Source: Tritrichomonas musculus
Taxonomy: Eukaryota; Parabasalia; Tritrichomonadida; Tritrichomonadidae
DNA: 64,000 bases
Assembly (NCBI GenBank): GCA_039105265.1
Contig: JAPFFF010000009.1
Coordinates: forward strand, 5,084,001-5,148,000
Direction of reading: 5' to 3'
The notes beneath the pieces were generated by a model. That model was not told the origin of the DNA and did not search any database. It saw only the letters and a program-made list of their open reading frames with translations. Positions 1 to 9,739 of this stretch are shown in pieces. The first letter of the stretch is position 1. Every line of letters begins with the position of its first letter. The translations under genes and the position numbers were made by a program.

Positions 1-395
1 GACTCTCAGATATAACAAACTTTGTTTTCAATGTATATGCTACAGATGACTCAGTTGAAGTTATCAATGAACTCATTGCACCTTTATTGATGTTATTACC
101 ATTCGAACCAGGATGCGAGGGCATCAATGAAATTCTCACAAATTTAGCTGAAATGTTTGAAGATAAAGAAAGATTTTCTGATGTTCTTGTTCCAGGGCTT
201 CGAATGATTACAGAGATACTTTTAATGAAGAAATCTGAATTAGAAGAATATGAAATTGACGATGAAGCAATGTCTGCTCTTAAACAAACATTAAAGAAGT
301 GCTGTAAAGGCGATAGAGCTTTAACACAACAACTCACAAAGAGTTTTGGCAAATCACGTGCAAAAATTAACAGATTCAATGCTTTAATTCGTTAA
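1..395 (+). CDS. C-terminal end of a HEAT-repeat, karyopherin-like protein (partial)
   Basis: The frame is open from the first bases of the window and ends at TAA 393-395, so about 130 C-terminal residues of a longer protein are visible. They form amphipathic helix pairs of HEAT type, with a segment reading PLLMLLPFEPGCEGINEIL followed by two further helices, an acidic stretch and a basic tail. The spacing resembles the C-terminus of importin-5/Kap121-type nuclear transport receptors, which bind Ran-GTP and cargo, but no diagnostic motif is present. Another HEAT-repeat protein is equally possible. The stop codon overlaps TAAA, the trichomonad poly(A) signal. I am sure it is coding and unsure of the family. 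Confidence 0.6.
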   Translation, partial: LSDITNFVFNVYATDDSVEVINELIAPLLMLLPFEPGCEGINEILTNLAEMFEDKERFSDVLVPGLRMITEILLMKKSELEEYEIDDEAMSALKQTLKKCCKGDRALTQQLTKSFGKSRAKINRFNALIR

Positions 396-516
396 ATATA
401 TATGGCACATCGCAATTTTTTTTTATTATTAAAATAAACTTTTCAAAATAATAATCTACTTTTTATAAGTTGTGCTTATTCTTTAAAAAATCAACAGAAT
501 TACGCATTTTTGCCTA

Positions 517-2862
517 TACCCCCTCCTCGCTACAAATGGTTATTTTTTGATACGTTATTTTTTCGTTATTTTTTTGAATGAAATTGAGAGAGAAAATTGA
601 ATAAGAAAAACGTACAAAAAACAAAAATTAATAATAAATACTGAAGAAAAAGAGTTTTCAAAAAATAAATATACCTTTTATTAACTACATGCAAAGATGC
701 TTATATGATAAAAAAATGAAGGAAAAAAAAAGAGGTAAAAATGATATTATTTTAATAATGTGATAAAAGAAAAGAGTTATGAAAGGTTTTCATATCCCTT
801 AATATTATATGCTCTGAGTATTTAATGTTTTTATATTTACTTAAATACGGTCCTAAAAATTTTCCTGATTTACTGATAATAAATTGCAAATATCTTATTC
901 GGCTTTGAATCTTTTAAAAACTGTTATGAGAAAATAAAAATAAGTTTTAAAGGTGATAATAACTATCGAAACAGAAATTGAAAATTTTGATTTTTCTTCC
1001 AAAATATAATATTATTTGCAAATTTTAGAGAGAAGTAAAAGATATGCGAGCATGGTTCTATATTATATTTTGGAAGAAAAAAAAGCACGATTAAAAAAGC
1101 AAATAAAATTTTGAGGTTTCTCTAAAGAATTTAAGGTTAGAATAAAAATGAATTTTTTTTGTAAATGCAAAGTATATAACGAAATTTTTATTAGCAGTAT
1201 CGATTTCTTGGTAGGTTTATTGAATAAAATCATCGAATTTGAGAGATTTGTTTTTTGATATTTGATTAATTGGAAACAGCCTTTAATAAATAAGTAAAAA
1301 CAAAAAAAAAATGGTTATATAACAAATTAAAAAAGAAAATTAATTGAGAAAAAAAGCAATTTATATATATAAAACTAGGTGAATCTTGGATTTTCTAAAA
1401 TAGGAGGAAATAAGAAAGAAGCTAGGTTGAAAGTAAAACAAATAAAGAGATATAGGAAACTCTTGAGGAAAAAAAAGAGTATTTTCTGTAAAAAAAGGCT
1501 CGACAAGTAAAATGTAATTTTGAAAATAAGACAAAAACATGCTACAAAGGTTCTAATAAAACATTAAATGAATCTCTATCGATTAGTTGACGAGTAAATG
1601 CGAAAAAAAAGCTTGTATAATGGAAATTGCGTTTGAAAAATTGCTTTTGCTTTTGTAAATAATGGACTTCTTGTCACTTTTTGGTTATTTTATCGTCAAA
1701 ATTTTATGAAAATTTATTGTCATTCTCTTTGTTTTATTGTAAATATTTAAAAAATATTTCATTTATTTGTATGGCTTAATTTTTGGACCTTTGGACGGAC
1801 AATTTTTTTGGTCCATTGGACCTTATTAAAATTTTGTAAATTTTTACCCAAAAAAAATGAAATGAAATCATATATTTTTTATCTTTTTTTTTCCTTTAAA
1901 ATAAAAATTTTTTTCATCTTAAATTTTATTTTTTTGAATAACTTTTTGAACTATTTTTTCAAAGCTACCAAGCTAAAAATTCTCAAAAAATTGATAGAAA
2001 ATTTACATTTTTCCCGTCAAAATTTCGCCTTGGTCTAAAAAAAATTCGCCTGGTCTAAATAGTTTTTCATTTTGGTCCAAAAAAACCGATTTCCCAGTTT
2101 TTGAATGCTTTACATGATATTTTAATAAGTTTACATGGTCCAAAAAATCTTTTTTCTTTGGTCCAAAATATTCTGAGATATTTTCGTATAAAAGTATTCA
2201 AAAATTTGAATACAAATTCATATGCTAATAATAAATATAAAATTTTATTAAAAAGAATCATTTTCGAAAGATTTATATTTGCGCAAGTATTTATTATTTG
2301 CCTAAAATATTAGAAGTACTGGCTTGCTTATATAATTACTAAGCTAATTAAGTTTATAGCAAATGTAAAATATTTTTTAAATATCTTGTTCAAAAAGATG
2401 AATCAAACGAAGCGCAAATGCTTATATTACCAACTAATCAATTAAAACACTAGATTGCGCGCATCATTAAATCACTTTCTTAGATTATTTGGTCCAAAAT
2501 ACATTTTTATACCAAAAAAAACAAAGAGAGCTTAATAAAATAAATTATTTATTAAAAAATAATGTCATTATACTCTTTTTTGCTTTCACTTCTTTAGTGT
2601 GTATGAAATTTTATTCAATGAAAAGAATTTTGAAAATTTTGATCGTTTTTCTCTCAAAAAAATGGACCAACTTTTTACTCATCTTGGTCCAAAAATGAAG
2701 CCGTATTTATTTGATTTTATTTAAAAGAAATTGAATATTTTTATGAGTATTTATGAGGAGAAAAAAATGTTAACCATAAAAAAATTATTTTTTTCAGGTT
2801 AACAAAAAACTTGTTAACATATAACGTACATGAAAATAACCATTTGTAGCGAGTTGGGGGTA
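517..2862. mobile_element. Non-coding 2.35 kb element with 42-bp terminal inverted repeats
   Basis: The arms at 517-558 and 2821-2862 are reverse complements, with about 36 of 42 positions matching by eye. Both contain the core CTCGCTACAAATGGTTATTT and a CCCCC run at the outer end. The 10-mer TTTGCCTATA lies at 509-518 and again at 2869-2878 and could be a target duplication, but the right copy is offset by several bases from the repeat end. Target duplications of 9-10 bp are typical of Mutator-like (MULE) elements, which are common in trichomonads. No ORF inside looks like a transposase, so this would be a non-autonomous copy. The inverted repeat is certain; the family is inferred. Confidence 0.6.
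1785..2700. repeat. Cluster of GGTCCA/TGGACC motifs
   Basis: Within the 2.35 kb element, TTTGGTCCAAAA-like motifs and their complements recur near 1789, 1810-1830, 2031-2060, 2080, 2137, 2160, 2489, 2662 and 2688. Several are spaced irregularly in poly-A/T sequence. They are too dispersed for a simple tandem array and could be subterminal transposase-binding repeats or decay of one. The short ORFs across this stretch are low-complexity and I do not call them genes. Confidence 0.35.
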
Positions 2863-3653
2863 ATACAATTTGCCTATAATACAGTTTTCTTTGAATTTAT
2901 AAATAAACGATAAAGTATAATTGAAAATCTTTACAATTCGATCACAAATTAAATTAATTTTTATCATCATCAACAACTTTCAAAAAAAGTAATATTTTTT
3001 ATTCTTTAATTTGCAAAAGATTACAATGAACTCATGAATGGTAATATGCCTTTCATATTATAATAATATTTGAAAAATTCAATGAAATATGATGTAAAAA
3101 AGTTTATTTAGACTACTTTTGATTTTTTTTATTTATACTGTTTATCATGAAAAACAAAATAAAATATTTCATACATTTAATAATATAAAGTTAATATAAT
3201 TAATTATATTTATATTTCTCATAAACAATCGAAATAATTAAGAATAGTTGCTATATAGACAATGAACCAAAATATATATAAAATTCATTTGTTTGAATTT
3301 CAGAAAAAATGAATGAAATGATCGTTTTTACTGTAATTTTTTTTTTATTATTATTTTTTTCAGGACAAAATATTATAAAAAATCACTTTCCTTAATTTTG
3401 CAATGCATTTAGTAAACCTATAAAAATTGTGGTTAAATTAATTTTACAACCGTTTATTTGAAATATTTCAATACATAGTTATTAAAAATTTCATATTTCA
3501 AAATATATCTCACAAACTTGAACAAAGAGAATTTTTTTTTTTTTTTTTTAATATTTAATATTGTGCTTTAAAGTATTACAATCTAAGATATTTTGAAAAA
3601 TTAAGTTTTGAAGATTCATTCAAAAAATAAAAAATTTTTGCTAAATTATATTC
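2863..3653. other. AT-rich intergenic DNA upstream of the PP1 gene
   Basis: About 0.8 kb of A/T-rich sequence with homopolymer runs. The only candidate signal is an initiator-like TCATTCA at about 3616-3622, 38 bases before the phosphatase start. I see nothing else. Confidence 0.4.
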
Positions 3654-4931
3654 ATGACATATGATCCAAAAGCACCTTATGAATATATATTAGCTGCATA
3701 TGCAAACATTCTTGGAATAGGAATTCCCCTTGTTACAGAAGTTGGGCACTTAATACCAATTCCTGTATTTGAGCAAGTTATTCTTGAAGATTTATGCAAA
3801 TGCGCTACAAATTATTTTCAAAGAGTTCCAATTGTACTTCAAATTGACGGCCCGCTTGTTGTTGTTGGAGATCTACATGGAAATATTTTTGATTTAATTC
3901 GAATATTAACAATTAATCGTCCTCCTCCTTATCAAAAATACCTTTTCTTAGGCGATTATGTTGATCGAGGAGAATTTTCAGTTGAAGTTATTACTATTAT
4001 GTTTGCTTTAGCATTAAAATACCCTAAAAATATCTATTTACTTCGCGGAAATCATGAAGAGACATCATTAAATTCTCTTTACGGATTTAAGCAAGAACTT
4101 AGTCATAATCAATATTCAAATGATTTATGGGTTAAATTTAATATTGTTTTTGATTTACTTCCTTTTGCTGCCATTTTAAACGGAAGGATTTTTTGCGTTC
4201 ATGGTGGCTTGTCACCTGATTTGAAATCATTGGACGATTTGCACCGAATTCACAAGCCAATTTCTCCTCAATCTTCAAGCTTGCTTTTAGATATCATCTG
4301 GTCAGATCCTACTGATGCCTCTGAAGATTTTACTCCGTCATTACGAGGCTCTGGTAAGCAGTTTGGGAAAAATGTTATTTATACCTTTTTAGCTGATTTT
4401 GGCTTTGATGCTATTTTCAGAGGCCATCAATGCGTTGTCGATGGTGTTGAACGTTTTGGTGAAACGGATTTATATACAATTTTTTCTTGTAGCAATTATT
4501 GCGATCGGTATCAAAATCGTTGTGGTTTTATCATTGTTTATGAAGGAAATTCTTTTCAAGCTTATGCATTACCACCAATCCCACAAGTCAAACGTGCGAA
4601 CACCTCAATGATCAGTGTTCCAACAATTTTTATTCCAACCTTTTTACTCCAAAAAGTTGATCCTACCAATAACAACACAAATTTCACTAATGATGAAGTT
4701 TCAAATATTCCTTCGCCACCTCACCTTGTATCAACTATGCCAATTGAAATAAATTTCAAACCAACCGAAAAGACTAATCCAATTGCGTCACTTCCATCAC
4801 TTGGATCGCCTGCTAAAAAGAATATTAAGTCGTATGCAAATCCTTTTCGCTCATTTACTTCAAATATGAAAATCGGTAAAAGAAAAAAAAGTGGATTTAA
4901 ACCATGCACATCATTTGTCCGCCCTTCTTAG
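3654..4931 (+). CDS. PP1-type serine/threonine protein phosphatase
   Basis: The 425-residue protein carries the full PPP-family metallophosphatase core. In order it has GDLHGN, GDYVDRG, RGNHE, VHGG and RGHQ, then the CSNYCDR segment near the end of the catalytic domain. These residues bind two metals and the phosphate. The catalytic region spans about residues 15-310 and is closest to PP1. Beyond it lies a tail of about 115 residues, rich in Ser, Pro and Asn and ending in a basic patch (GKRKKSG). The tail is absent from typical PP1 of about 320-330 residues and could carry localisation or phosphorylation sites. The start ATG is the first in frame. Substrates depend on regulatory subunits and cannot be read here. 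Confidence 0.93.
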   Translation: MTYDPKAPYEYILAAYANILGIGIPLVTEVGHLIPIPVFEQVILEDLCKCATNYFQRVPIVLQIDGPLVVVGDLHGNIFDLIRILTINRPPPYQKYLFLGDYVDRGEFSVEVITIMFALALKYPKNIYLLRGNHEETSLNSLYGFKQELSHNQYSNDLWVKFNIVFDLLPFAAILNGRIFCVHGGLSPDLKSLDDLHRIHKPISPQSSSLLLDIIWSDPTDASEDFTPSLRGSGKQFGKNVIYTFLADFGFDAIFRGHQCVVDGVERFGETDLYTIFSCSNYCDRYQNRCGFIIVYEGNSFQAYALPPIPQVKRANTSMISVPTIFIPTFLLQKVDPTNNNTNFTNDEVSNIPSPPHLVSTMPIEINFKPTEKTNPIASLPSLGSPAKKNIKSYANPFRSFTSNMKIGKRKKSGFKPCTSFVRPS

Positions 4932-5958
4932 TTATATACCACTTCTATTTTGTTTTATTTTTTTATTTTTCTCATGAAATTGATGTTTTTATTTGTTATA
5001 TTAAATTTTGTATGTTAAAAATAATTTTTGATTGATACTTTTTTTCTTTAAAGAAAGATATTAAAGTTTTCTAAATGTCATTGATAAAACGACAACCTAA
5101 AACCCTAACAATTAAAATGCATTCAAAAAGAGCATAGTTAGGTATGAAAAATGCAGGATGACTTGAAATATTATTATATAATATAAAATATAAGGAAATA
5201 AATATATTCCCTAAATATAAAGATTAAATTGACGTTCAATATAAAAAAAAATATATATTAATTTTTTGAAAAAGAAAAAAAAAATTGATAAGTTTATTTC
5301 AAATAAAATTATCAATCCATGATATAAAATTGAATTAAAATCCTTTGAAAAAAATTGAAGTCTAAGAAAATTGATAATGATTTTCTGAGTTGTTTGATAG
5401 CTGTAAAATATTTTTAATTGAAAAAAATTGTGAGAAAAAAAGAGATTTCTGAGGAGTATAAAAAATAAAGTACTCAAAAAATGAAATTAGCAATAAAAAG
5501 AAATCCAACGTCACGATTCCAGATTTTTTTATTTATTTCATAATAAGATTTCAAAATAAAACTAGTTGATCAGCCTTTTTTTCCAACTTGTGCCTATTGA
5601 TCTAATGAATATTCCTTATCATATCTTCATTCATGGAAATATTTAAGAGCAAGCAAACACGAAATATTATAACTTATTGTTTTTTATCAACATTGCTCCA
5701 ATCAAGATTTTTTTTAATCATGATATTAGTTATAAAACGCTCATTCTTTCATTCACTTTTTGAAAGATTTTAAATTGAATACTTTACCTTATTATGCTCT
5801 ATTCAAAAACAAAATTTATCGTTGTAAATTTTTGAATTCAAAATAATCGTTTAGATTTTGGTTGTCAATGAAATTTAACAAGTTTAAAAGGTATATATAG
5901 AATATTTCCTACCCATTAATTATCAAAAGCTTCCCTGATATCTGAATTGAAATATATC
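4932..5958. other. Intergenic stretch without a supported gene
   Basis: A/T-rich, with poly-A/T runs and short low-complexity ORFs of K/N/F/I composition, including one at 5211-5477 that I reject. No RNA gene, inverted repeat or motif stood out. Confidence 0.4.
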
Positions 5959-7031
5959 TCATTTTTGCTCAATAATTGAATGCCGAATAACCAATTTCCT
6001 CAATTTTCGAATCATTAAAAAAGTGACAGATTTTAATTTCTTACAATCACTGATTCTTATTTTATCAGAAGGAATGACTACTTCATCGACATCAAGACAA
6101 GTCGACAAACGATTCTTTTCTAATATCACTCTTTCTAGTGAATCACAACCACTAAAAGCGCTTCTCTTACATACGGAGGAATTTTTATTTGTTTCAATGA
6201 AGAGCAACATGAAAAAGCAGTACCTTCAATTACAGTTATTAAAGAATCATCTGATATTTCAACTTCAGTAAGTGATCGGCATTGTGCAAAAGCATTGCGG
6301 CCAATCTCTGTTACAGAAGGAGGAATTGTAATTTTAGGCAAGGATTCACAAATAGAAAAGGAATCACTTTTGATCGATTTTACTGAGGAAGGAATGCTAA
6401 TTCGTTTCAAATTTTGGCATGAATGAAACACGTTAGATTCAATTGAAGTTAACGAACAATTGTTTTCTAATCTTACACTTTCTAGTGATTCGCATTCTTC
6501 AAATGCGTTTTGACCGATTTTATACACATAAGGAGGAATGCTAATTTGTTCCAGTGACTTACATTTTGCAAAAGCGCCGCATTCAATTGCTCTTAATGAA
6601 GAATCATCTGATATATCAACACTAGAAAGCGAAGTGCAGTTTGCAAAAGCCTGACTTCCAATCTCTGTTACAGAAGGAGGAATTATTGCTCTATGCAATT
6701 TGATGCAATTCTTAAAGGAAATTCAACTTCATTACAAAATAATGAGAGCAAAGGATCGTATTGGATCATTTCAAGTGATTTACACTCCTCCTTATGTAGA
6801 TCAATATTGCGCCTATCATTGCAATGATCTATAAATTTTGATATTAATTCATCATCTAATAAAAGGTCATCTTATCTAAACTCTTGTAAAAGATCTATTA
6901 TATAATTATCTTGGTTTCGATATTTTGGAAATTTGCTAAAGTAATTTGAATGCAATTTGATGCAATCAAACAGAAAAAGGGCATGTCCTTTTTGGGATAT
7001 TATTATCAATGTCAAGCATTTGATCAGACAT
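5959..7031 (-). pseudogene. Deleted BspA-like LRR pseudogene, paralogue of the gene at 9740-13969
   Basis: The minus-strand start at 7031 and the following 300 bases match the front of the intact gene at 9740-13969. The sequence then jumps, near 6795-6815, to what corresponds to about position 10890 of that gene. About 2.8 kb is therefore missing, covering most of the BTB-like region, the coiled coil and the first half of the repeats. The remaining part encodes LRR_5/BspA repeats (6135-6698) with several further frame breaks and an unrelated C-terminal frame to 5959. The upstream flank to about 7150 also matches that of the intact gene (13970-14075), so the duplication included the promoter. 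It is a non-functional copy in the same orientation as its parent family. Confidence 0.8.
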
Positions 7032-7282
7032 TTTAAAATTTAAAAAAAATTCAATAAAACGAAAGAAATTGAGAAGACTTAAATTTGCCATCGAACAGAC
7101 CTCGTATTTTTTAAGAAGTACTCAAAAAGTGGAAAATATTATTAAGCTTTATATATATATATATATAAATGATACTTTTTCTGTTTGAATTAATTATAAT
7201 AAAAAAAAGTTAATTTTTTTAATATTATTAATAATTAATAAATTTCCAAAATAGAAAAAATATAATGATATTGATTTTAAAT

Positions 7283-9030
7283 CTATTTTGGCTCCTTTCC
7301 TCCCCAAGGATTAGGCTTTGTGTCAGAAGAAAATTTGAATTTTGATGGATCAAAATTATTGCTACTAAATGGAAGATGTTGTTCACTTTCACGAGAAAAA
7401 TTAGTATTTGCATTTTGACTCCAATTTGATTGATTCCAATTTGATTTGCCACTTGCTTCAGGATTGTTGCCTTTGCCTTTTTGAGGTATATTCCAGTCCG
7501 CATCCACTTCAGGTGATTCTGATTGATGTTGAGATGGTGATGAAGTTGCTGCTGATTTTTCCGGCTGTCCTTCGGCTATTTGCGCTTTTGCCAAGTCCCG
7601 AAGACAGCCAAAATGTTTCTTTGCTGAAGCAGTTGAGCTCTTTGCAGATAAAGAAAAACCGCTAAAACCAAAAGGCTGCATTTTGGTGGCTTCTTGTTCT
7701 TCTTGCTTTGGTACAGTTCGATAAAATTCATCTGTTTCTGAATCTGGCCGCTTGTTCTCCGCGGGAGTTGTTAATTTCCTCAGTGAATTTCTTTGAGTTG
7801 TTTGCTTAGCTTCTTTTGTGCATTCCGCCTCTGTTGTAGCTGCTGGCGGTGCTTGATTCTTACTTGGATGCGGCTTTATTGAATCAGATGTTATAGGAAA
7901 AGAAAAGCCACGTGTCGCATATGATGTTGTGGAAGTTGATGACATATTTTGTGAACCTTCAATTGCTGCTGACGCAGAAGCTGAAGTAGTGCTTGCTGCT
8001 GCTGCTGTTGTGGTTGTCGTTGGAAAAAGAAAACTTGCTGTTCCAGCAGATGTCGTATTCGTGGTTGCTGCTCTTAATATGAAACCTGTCGTTTCTGGAT
8101 TTGCTGTGGTCGTAGTCGTTGTTCCTGTAGCTGATGTTGTATTTGTTCTTGAAGTTGATGTACGAAACGTAAAGCCGGTTCCTGTTGTTGTAACTTCAGG
8201 CTTTGTTGAGTGCTTGAATTCTTTCATATCATCTGTGTATCGTCGTCCTTCAATCGTGAAACTCGATGTGCCTGCTTTATTCGTTGGAAGGATTCGCTCG
8301 CAGATTGATTTCCAGATTCCGTTTGTCATGAATTCAATGTCGAATACATCAATGAACTTTTGGAGGCTTTCTTCTGAAACATACTCAAAAAGTGGCCCAT
8401 ATGTTACATCTTTTTCATAGAGGTCTATCAAAAAGTTCAAAAGCATATCTTCGTCTTGAAGTTTGAGGTTGCCGTTCGATATAATATTCTCAATAATTAC
8501 TTTTTGCAGTTGAAACATTTTATCTTTGTCAATATTGTAAAGTGCGTCCACAATTAAGAAAGTATTTTTTGAATAAGCTCATAGAAATATTGAATGAGTT
8601 TTCACAATTTTAACTTTCCTAATAGTGGACACACTTTAGAAGTGAGATGAAACAAATTCAATCATCGAATTCACTGTAGAATTGAATTTGTTTGTAAAAT
8701 ATTCTGAATTATTCGTGAAAGTAAATAATCGATCAAGAACATTATCTTCGGTGAGTTCTCACAATTACCAAGAATTTTGAAATATTCAATGAACTTTTTA
8801 CGACGTTCTTCATCAATGCTTATGCTTTCAAATGTAACAAGTTTCAGAAAATCTGAAAAGAAGTCTTCTTCACTTTCTTTGGTAGATCGACCAGTCGTAA
8901 TGTTCAATTCATTGATGGATTCATCAGTGTGATGCAAGTTACGAACAAAAGGTGATAAGACATCTACAAAGATACGGCTGGTACTGTAGGATTTACCATT
9001 CACATGAAAAGTGAATTTGGGTTCATACAT
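7283..9030 (-). pseudogene. BTB/BACK-like protein with FG-like tail, split by a 97-bp insertion
   Basis: Reading from 9030, the first 119 residues have the lineage BTB-like pattern (FHVNGKSY, then VLSPFV). The second block, from 8551 down, has BACK-like helices (LLNFLIDLYEKD, then FEYVSEESLQKFI). It continues into a Ser/Thr/Ala-rich tail with aromatic FG-like motifs GFTF, SFLF, GFSF and FGFSGFSL, like a disordered nucleoporin segment. The two blocks lie in different frames. Between them is a TA-flanked inverted-repeat element at 8540-8636, which brings in stop codons. Just upstream, near 8665-8690, there are also one or two small indels. Removing the element in thought gives a conserved-looking join (EFVSSHFYNIDKDKM). 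A shorter protein could still start at ATG 8518. The bracket 7283-9030 is one ancestral gene. Confidence 0.65.
8540..8636. mobile_element. 97-bp TA-flanked MITE (Tc1/mariner type)
   Basis: The ends AAGTGCGTCCAC (8540-8551) and GTGGACACACTT (8625-8636) are inverted copies. The match extends to about 24 bp per arm with three mismatches. TA dinucleotides flank it at 8538-8539 and 8637-8638, as expected for Tc1/mariner target duplication. Together with the duplicated TA it adds 99 bases, a multiple of three, but introduces in-frame stops into the host gene. Confidence 0.75.
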
Positions 9031-9739
9031 ATGGAAAGGAATTCAAGTTTAAACAAATTGTCCAAAGGTCTAAAAATAAAGGCCTAGTAATATTTGTTAA
9101 AAGCAATTGTTGTTTTCATTTTGTGAAAAATTTTTTTTTTTTTTTTTAGCCAAAATTCACCTATTTGACGTATTTTCCAAAAACATAAAGCCGAATTTAA
9201 AAAAACCCCTAGAAACTTCCCAGACTAATATATATGTTTCATAATCATATGATTAAGAAAATATCTAAATTTGATGGGAATTCTTGAGTTGAATTTTTTT
9301 TTTTATCATTATCTGTTTTCAATCATTATGTCTGCCCAAATGTAATATCAATGATATTCAATAGAAGCCAAATTTCACGAAGATTTAAATTATTAATACA
9401 AAATGATTTTAATACTTCTTCAATTACATTCAATTCCAAATGCCACTAATTAAGACCTTTTGCATTTGCTTTCGATGCCTCTTCTTGCCAATAATTAAAA
9501 TTTTAATTATTATTGAACAATGGTTAAATTTTCAAGTTATGTAAAGCATTTTTTTTTAAAAATGTTTGCCAAAAAAAATAACGTTATTAACCTATATAAT
9601 CAATATCAAGGGATGATTGATTATTATTCATCAATATTAAATTATTATTTAATACAATAGAAAGAATTACAACATTTATACCAAACTTTTAAATCTTAAA
9701 AATACGGTTTTAATATAATCTTTTACAATCAATAAATTA
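9031..9739. other. Intergenic, carries one copy of a 50-bp direct repeat
   Basis: A/T-rich. Positions 9311-9361 (ATCTGTTTTCAATCATTATG and on) are repeated in direct orientation at 14108-14159, on the far side of the BspA gene. Nothing else was recognised. Confidence 0.5.

Noticed and set aside
1808-2976. Several 60-76-codon ORFs on both strands
   Set aside because: Composition is almost only F, I, K, L and N, as poly-A/T DNA gives by chance; they overlap each other and the inverted-repeat element.
5098-5112. CCTAAAACCCTAAC, telomere-like
   Set aside because: Single occurrence without tandem repeats, inside the contig.
5211-5477. 88-codon minus-strand ORF
   Set aside because: Low-complexity Phe/Ile/Leu run in A/T-rich DNA, no domain or natural composition.
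7929-8420. 163-codon plus-strand ORF
   Set aside because: Valine-rich shadow of the Thr/Ala repeats of the minus-strand BTB gene.
8519-8551. Start of the FG-tailed frame at 8551
   Set aside because: The first codon is GTG and lies within the transposon end; the first ATG is at 8518.
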